From Cryphonectria parasitica EP155 (Eukaryota; Ascomycota; Sordariomycetes; Diaporthales; Cryphonectriaceae): a DNA stretch of 64,000 bases. The notes beneath the pieces were generated by a model. The model was not told where the DNA came from. It did no database searches and saw only the letters and a program-made list of their open reading frames with translations. Both the position numbers and the translations under genes were made by a program. Below, in pieces: positions 57,438 through 64,000 of this stretch; the first letter of the stretch is position 1, and every line of letters begins with the position of its first letter. The DNA is taken from assembly GCF_011745365.1 (NCBI RefSeq), contig NW_024468910.1, forward strand, positions 3,376,068 through 3,440,067, given 5' to 3'.

Positions 57438-58885
57438 TCCTTCCTCGGGCACTGGTCGTTGGTTGGGGCTTTGTTTGGTCTGTTGAGGGGGATGAGCAAC
57501 AGGAAAGTGTTGGCTCATTTGTAGGAAGACGGGAGGATGAAAGACCTGTGTGGTGATTTTGGGACCGAGGCGGAGTTGAAAAGTTTGCTTGATTCTTAGC
57601 TTATTGGAGTTTCGTTTGAACGGGTAACGAGTGAGAGCATATACGGAATCATTTCTCACTTCATAATGGATACCTAGCTAGCGGTTTAGCGGTCTTAATT
57701 TTGATAAAAAGTACCATTTCAAAAAGTTGGTGTTCAAGTTAGTACAGTAGAAGCCTTCCTCACTGTGGCTGTGACTTCATCAGGAGCCTCCATCCCACGT
57801 AACGGAGACCATTTGCCCACAAAGACCATGTGCCACATGGCACGCTCATCTGATGGTAGATGATCCACGTGTGTTGTAGCGAGTGCTCAAGTCTTGGACA
57901 CTTTTCATGATCGTTAGTTAGACTTAGGCCAGGTCAGTCACCGCCTTCGGCCCTGGCGTCATCCACATGTCCCTTCTTTCACTCGAGGTAAGGTAAGCAG
58001 ACAGTCTAGTAGACCAGTCCGTGTTGATTTGGCGTAGTCATTTCCAAAGGATCGTTCGCTGCCGGGGTTCTCTAGGTGTAGTCGATTCAGCGATACTTGC
58101 TTGCGCTTGACGCCCTTCTTAGTGATTCTTCATGAGCCCTCTCCTGTCCCTTTGCTTGTCTTTTCGGCGCCCTCCATGTTATCGCAGTGGCGATGTGAAC
58201 GTGGTTCTGGGCCACAAGACCAATAAATAAGTTCCATTCCAGACCCTGACATGAATGGGCATCCTGCCTGCCGGATGCCTCTGGGTGGGGCGGGTATAGG
58301 TAGTAGCTATAGCTGTTTCGTGAACCCAGGAATTCTATAATCGAAATTGAGAGATGACTTGCAGATGACTGGCACGTCGAGACAAAAAGGGGAGAACCCA
58401 TACAGTCCAAGCCGTGATGTCTCCAATCAAGAAAATCCCGACCACTTTTCCCTTTTCCCGCGCAACCACGTCAACCACGCCTTTTCCCGTTCCATATAAG
58501 TAATGAATCGTACAGACTCCTCTCCCGCCGCCGGAAATCGCTCATTCGTTCATCAAGAGCAGACAGAATCGGGAGATATCTAAACCAGAAGTGAAAACTC
58601 CGCAACGCCAATTTTTGGTCTTGTGGTATGTGGTATGTGGTATGTACGAAGAGAAGATCAGATGTCGCCTGGACATCACACAGACCAGGAGAAAAGTCGT
58701 AAGATGGTGAGGTGTTCTCATCCATCACGTCGTGCTAGGAGTCCGTAAGGGCGAATCCGGTCCACGCAGACTTCGATTGCCGTCAAGTCCACAGAGGATC
58801 CCTTCTAAGGAACCTCGAGGTGCCCTGCCAGTGGGATACGGCGTTTGGCATCGGTCCTTCGGCACATAGGAATGCTGTTTGCAAC
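57438..58885. other. Convergent intergenic region, 1.45 kb
   Basis: 3' DNA of the secreted protein gene and of LAG1. A GTACAGTA word lies at 57,742-57,749. No gene seen. Confidence 0.5.
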
Positions 58886-60778
58886 TCAGTCGACCTGCTT
58901 CTCACAGCCAATCCGGCCCAACAATTCCTTGCGGTCGCTGTGGCCTGGCAAGCTGACTCCAGTTGCTGTGGTAGACGTCCTCTTGACACCGGTCCTCCGC
59001 TCCCAGCTCTTCAGATCAAGCTCCTCAACGCCCACCTCTTCCTCAAACGGCTGGGCCTCTTCATACACAAACTCGTCCTCTTCCTCCTCTTCATCCTCGC
59101 ATTCGTCATCGCTCCGGACGTCATCGGCCCCAGCACCTCGCACGACACGAATGGCAACCTTGACAATCATGGCGAACCAGACAATGCAGATGACCTGCAG
59201 CGCAAGCAGGAGTGCGAGGAAGCTGTTTGTGACGATAGGCTGCCAGCACACGAGCCCATCGGCCTTGAGAAACGGCTCGAAATAGGGACCATACCCCGCA
59301 GGCTGCTCAAATGGCCCCTCAAGTTCGCTCTGGGGTCCTCGGAAGCATCCACGGGTGAGAATCTCAGAAGGATGCTTGTAAATGGACCAGCAGACGATGT
59401 TGAAGAGTACATGACGGTTCACGAACCACGACAGCATGAAAAGACCAAACCCGACATCGCATGCGTTGGTGAAGCCCGCATATTTCAGGCATTTGGAACC
59501 CTACACAGCGAAGATTATTAGCTTCTTCGGCACCATAGAGTCGACATCCGAGAGTGGAACATACCGAAAGAAGGATGTCACCAAGGTCGAACAGTATAAA
59601 CACGGCGTTACCGATGTAGTTGAAATGATACCGGTACGACGCGTGAATCAGGACAATCGTAATGAAGTGATGGCTCAGCATCTGCCAGTGATCCTTGCGG
59701 CGCTCCTCGATATTGATCACAAACACCTGCTGGAACCAGAAACCTAGCTGAGTGAGGACATAGAACTTGAACAGACCTCCAAGCTCCCGATTCGGCCAGG
59801 TAGCCCACAAATTTCTCAGATTGAGCCATGCTGGGGAGGTGTAGTGAAGATACTGATTAGAGGGCCTGGGTTAGCGGCTGAGTCGCAATGACCATACAAG
59901 AAACAAAAAGGAAAACCCCCCTCAGCAGGGACTTGAAAACTTCGGCAATGTACTCACGACACCCAGCGACCAGAAAACCACGCAATATATCACCAGCCAA
60001 GCCTGTTCACTGAACCGCGTCACCTCCTTCTTCTTGCGGAGGCCCAGGTAATTAGCGAAGGGGGCCAGGATGTACTCCATGGTGGCGGCGCGCAGGCCGG
60101 TAAACAGCACGACAACAAAGAACACATAATATGTGTCGTCGAAGCCAAGGCCATATTTCTGAGACTGCTCGTTATAGTACTGCAGGGTGAAGAATTTGGA
60201 CGTGTAGGCCTGGGAGCGAGGAAGTAGATAGTGGGCGCAGAACAGGAGGGCCAGGAGATTCAAGGAGAAGCCTAGATGAATAATTTGTTAGTTCTCGGTC
60301 CCAAAAGCTCTTATCCACAGGCAGTGCTCGACCCAGAATGACAGACTGCCGCACAGCGCCCCATATCCAAAGGTATGCGCTGCTATGCTGCCGCCGTTAT
60401 CTGTACTTGATGGGGAGGGGAGAGGAGGGGAAAAGAGATGGAGTTTGAGGGACTCTTTGTCGAGGGGCAGTTCTGTTGGGACAGTGATTGTGGCCTTGGG
60501 TGAAGGAGGCATTGAAGTAGCATACCAATTTGATTCTCGACAAACCAGCGGGCCAATTGTTTCGCGGGGCTGTCTCCCCTCCGCTTGACGCGCCGGACGA
60601 GGACAGTGCTGTTGCAGGACTGCATGTAGAGGGGCCCATTCATGTTCTCCTTCTTGTGGGAGTAGCTGTGCCTAATGGAGCTCGAAGATGGTCGTTTGGA
60701 CTCGGTGCTCGACCTGTTGGAGTTTGAAACTCCCAAGCGCTCTTGTTGAGGGGCGCCTTTGACGGTTGAGGAGGACAT
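58886..60778 (-). CDS. LAG1: Ceramide synthase (sphingosine N-acyltransferase) LAG1/LAC1 type
   Basis: An ER membrane enzyme that joins fatty acyl-CoA to a sphingoid base to make ceramide. Exons on the minus strand are 60778-60526, 60271-59958, 59852-59565 and 59500-58886 (introns of 254, 105 and 64 bases), giving 489 residues. Joins recreate conserved text: ENQIGFSLNLLALLF across intron 1 and WSLGVYLHYTSPAWL across intron 2. The TLC domain spans roughly 130-385. The Lag motif has the two essential His at 250-251 (WQMLSHHF...ASYRYHFNYIGN), followed by the acidic pair in LFDLGD. About seven to eight membrane helices are visible. The N-terminus is Ser/Lys-rich and cytosolic. After the last helix there is a very acidic tail (DDECEDEEEEEDEF) and a Ser/Thr/basic end; such tails are phosphorylation targets in yeast Lag1. 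Fungi often have two paralogues; which one this is cannot be said. Confidence 0.96.
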
Positions 60779-63519
60779 GATGGCGTGCTTCGAGTACAGA
60801 ACGTGAGAATTGGCGCGATATATTGGGGCCCGAGGGGGGAGAGGGGGGGGGGGGGCGAGGCAGTGGAAGAGGCAGCGGTAAGTCGTGACCAAAGGAGGCC
60901 AAGATAGGAGATGAGCCGGGTGCCAGGCCAAGCCTCTCAAGGTGTGCGACCAGATCGAGGAGAGGAAAACGACGACTCGAGGCCTCACAGAATGGCGACG
61001 GATGGATGGTCGGTCGAAATAATTGGTGGAGGCGGTTCGCAACAAGAGAAAAAACGAGTGTTTGGATTCTCGTGCCCGCCCTCAAGGTCCACAGGTGGTG
61101 AAGCAAACTCAAATCGAGATCGATTGTGGGGTGGTCAGTTCATCTCTCGAGCTGGGGGAACAGAGAGAGGCTGGCGACAAATCGGGAGGTTGGATTTGTC
61201 TGGTTGAGGCGCACAGCTTCGAGGAAAAGCGTAGACGAGCAATCAATTGAGGGGAGCAGTGGCCACCTCTGTGCCTAGACAACCTTGAAACTGCAGAAGC
61301 GAAGCTGCAAGTCAGTGGAGGACCCTGGAAGATTTTCTTGGTTACAGGTTCCTCCCGGTGCGGTCTCACTGGCTCAACAGTTGAGACCCCTGATCTGGTA
61401 CAGGTCCGTGTCGCCTGAGGCGGCTCTAGATTGGCCCACAGGGTTTTTGCCCTGGGGGGAGGGGGTTTTCTCCCTCAGAGGGGTCCGCGGGACGGGAGCT
61501 TGGAGCAGGCGGTGAGTTAGCAGGTCAGGAGTGGGCACTTGGGGACCCTGTGGAGGGCACTATCGCAGTGCTGCAGCGGGCTAGAGTCGTATGCTCCAGG
61601 CCTAGGGGCTCTTCTCTTGGAATTTCCAATTCTGGCCAAAATTTCAGGGCTCCCAGAGGCGGGGAAATGAGGGCGGTACTATAGTACCATAGTAGATGCA
61701 GCCTGCAAGTAATACTCTATCTGTAAATGTTGAGAAGATCCCCGCAGCTCGCAGATCCAGCCACGCCAACCCAAATACAATCTCTTCTTTCTCTCCTCTT
61801 TTCTTCCTCTCCCCCCTCTCGTCGTTAGTCAGTCAGTGGATTCTGCATACAACTTGAGATCATTAATTCCCAGGAGACTTTCTGGTTCTTGAGTTTTTGC
61901 CTCCCAACAACCCTCCCTTGAAGCAGAAGCCTATGCTTGGTCTATGTGGCAAGCTAATCCAAAGCTAGCGACTGTTATGGACGATCTCTATATACTATGC
62001 TATATACACCGTCGCTAATGACTGATCTTCGTATAACCCATGGTACCGTTGTAGTACGGCAAGTGGCGACCTGGTGCTCGAGTTCCCCGGCATCTTTGAC
62101 CGCTCAATGGTTGGTGAGACGTCCTTCAGTACGGCAGTTACACAACTATAGTAAGGGCGGATTATCTGCAAAGTCAAAACTTGCGTGACAGCAACCAATG
62201 ATGTGCATATGATCTGAATTCTCGAACACAAACCCCCTCTGCCTTTGGGACCGATTCACGCTTCAACAATACTTTAAGCGATAATTATGACTATACAAGG
62301 ACTGTGGTCGCCCCATCATCCATGGACCTCCTCGGTGCCGGTATCAGAGCCGCATATGAGAATGAGACCTTCAGACGATTAAGGAGTGATCGAATTGTTC
62401 TGATCATTCGGTGCCAACTTGGTCTCTCCTCTTCGCACAATTTTTGCCCCCATGTCGGCCTCATGAACAAACATTCTCAAGTTGAGGAGGGTAGAATCAC
62501 CACGGTCAATAATTAAAAGTTCAAGCATCCTTTTACCAGTCGGAACCACACAAATATGCATCCCACCCTTCTTCTTCTTCTTTTTTTCTCTTTCGCTTTT
62601 GCTCGCCCCCCTTGAATATATTAAGCATCTGACTGAGAGCCTTTGACATCACAGCAAATTTTCTCAGGTCACCTCATCTCTATACAGATGCTTAAGAGAT
62701 TGCTCGAAAAGTGGAGCCGCACTTAAAAGATCATGAAAGTTCACTGTGAGATCAATAAGGGCACACCCGCACCCTGTAACTTCATGCTGGCATTTTTGTA
62801 ACATCGAGATTTGGAGCTCAGATACATATCGGGCAGATTTGCTTACGCTTGCCGAGATTCGGTCTGTCCCTCCATCCATCTCTGCAGGATGATGGATCTC
62901 ACATATCTGAGGCACGCGGTCAGCAACATCATCACCCCTGACAATCGTCGCGGATCCATACATACTCGTAGACAAAAATAACCTTCACCAAAGGGAAGTC
63001 CTACTCGATCTTCGTCTAGTAGCTCAACACTGTGTCAACTAATACAACAAAAACCCTTCTTGGGAGTTCGTGGGCCAAATACTATATATAGATTGTGTTA
63101 ATAATTTCATGTAGCCTTGGGCAAAAAGCCTCGGGAACGTAAGGCGTTCTTAGCTGGTAGAAGTGCAAGAACAAACTGCTTAGTCAACATAGTTCCACCA
63201 CAAGTCAGTGACTGACGCCCTAGCACTGCCTGAGCCCAGGTTCAGGGTGGCGCCGAGGTGAGCCGCAAATCATCTGGTCATCGTCGTCACTAGCACTATT
63301 GTAATAGTACACAGCCCGTTCACCTTCTACAACCTTCTGTGGCTCTTGACTCCGACGCCTCATCCGGCTGACACTCTTTCTCTCGCTTCGCACCACCACC
63401 TATAGACTTTCCTTTCTTCCTCCATCTCGCGTTTCAACAACATCGGCGTTCCATCACCACCCTGACGACTGCATCCTCCCGCCATCCCCATATTCGAACA
63501 GGAGAAACAGCTCGCCACC
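60779..63519. other. Divergent region LAG1 / Bax inhibitor gene, 2.7 kb
   Basis: Two promoters and unassigned DNA. A run of about 13 G lies at 60,843-60,855. From 61,980 to 63,100 GC content is lower, with a 104-codon open stretch on the minus strand (62,664-62,975) that has no family features. C/T-rich leader DNA precedes 63,520. Confidence 0.45.
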
Positions 63520-64000
63520 ATGTCCAGCACCAAGTACACCCCCGCCCCACAGCACGACCCGGACGCGGTACCTGCAGGTGGTTCCGCCCCGGCTCCGGCC
63601 TATAGCCAGGCGCCTCCTTCCTATCAAGCCGACGATGACGAGGCGCGCCTGTTCGCTGGCGGTGATGGTGTCGCTCGGTCTAGCGAGGACAATGTCCCGG
63701 ACGACTTCAAGTTTGGCGGGAGCGTCGCCGAGGCCACCCTCGACATCCGCAACCAGTTCATCCGCAAGGTTTACACGATCCTGACGGTCCAGCTGATCGT
63801 CACCGGCGCTGTGAGCGCCATCAGCTTCGTGAGCGAGCCCTACAAGCAGTGGATCCAGAGCCATCCGGCGCTCGTCTTCGTCTCGGTACGTTCTCACCCC
63901 GTTCCCATTCGTCCCCTGCTGCTTTCCTGACTTCCCCCACCCTGTGGTGAAAGGGAGGGGAGAGAAGGGGGAGGTTTAGTTTATCAAATGAAGTGCCCTA
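63520..64000 (+). CDS. Bax inhibitor / TMBIM (BI-1-like) family membrane protein, 3' partial
   Basis: The N-terminal part of a fungal homologue of Bxi1/LFG-type proteins, membrane proteins of ER or vacuole linked to calcium balance and control of cell death. Exon 1 is 63520-63885 (122 residues) and ends in a GTACGT donor between codons; the intron runs on and no convincing acceptor is found before base 64,000, so the rest lies outside. The start has an ideal context, CGCCACCATGTCC. Residues 1-60 are Pro/Ala/Tyr/Gln-rich (PAPAYSQAPPSYQ) and cytosolic, followed by the conserved DDFKFGGSVAEATLDIRNQFIRKVY and the first membrane helix ILTVQLIVTGAVSAISFV. The segment before the helix is diagnostic of the family. 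Confidence 0.93.

Overview
The window is 64 kb of nuclear DNA from a filamentous ascomycete. The evidence is short GT-AG introns of about 50-200 bases in nearly every gene, compact genes on both strands, and fungus-specific families: SAT4/Pth11-type rhodopsin-domain protein, HET domain, dynactin RO-10, DASH subunit Spc19, SHO1 and an NpgA-type phosphopantetheinyl transferase. Protein sequence style (RPN5, Nup57, complex I 20.8 kDa subunit) points to Sordariomycetes, but the species cannot be named from this alone. I support 20 protein genes, one of them a broken HET gene, plus one doubtful gene. I saw no tRNA, rRNA, CRISPR array or intact transposon.

Layout. 1-13.6 kb: end of a SAT4-type membrane protein (+), a cytochrome P450 (-), proteasome lid subunit RPN5 (+), an FSH-family serine hydrolase (+), a vacuolar amino-acid transporter (-) and dynactin subunit RO-10 (+). 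13.6-19.4 kb has no recognisable gene; its 3' part is probably promoter and leader of SHO1. 19.4-30 kb: SHO1 (+), SPC19 (-), the HET pseudogene (+), a short-chain dehydrogenase (-) and the phosphopantetheinyl transferase (+) in divergent orientation. 30-44.5 kb is dense: an ankyrin/PH oxysterol-binding protein (+), POP1 (-), an NT-C2 domain protein (+), NUP57 (-) and the complex I subunit (+). 44.5-52.9 kb is a second large gene-poor block with one doubtful gene. 52.9-64 kb: a secreted CAP/PR-1 protein (+), a secreted proline-rich protein of unknown function (+), ceramide synthase LAG1 (-) and the start of a Bax-inhibitor-family protein (+).

Most genes are housekeeping and unrelated to one another. 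No biosynthetic cluster is evident, although a P450, an SDR and the phosphopantetheinyl transferase occur within 26 kb. Three themes recur: membrane lipid biology (OSBP, ceramide synthase), stress and death signalling (SHO1, Bax inhibitor, HET remnant), and nuclear or RNA machinery (NUP57, POP1, SPC19, RO-10).

Points worth attention: NUP57 and the neighbouring complex I gene each fail to read through by a single base; the HET gene has two frameshifts and a CAA-to-TAA-like stop; the oxysterol-binding gene has a 57-base intron that is open in frame; the P450 ends in a 51-base exon easily missed by annotation; the proline-rich secreted protein carries a Kex2-like site before a two-cysteine tail; and an 8-base motif, GTACAGTA, recurs only in noncoding DNA.
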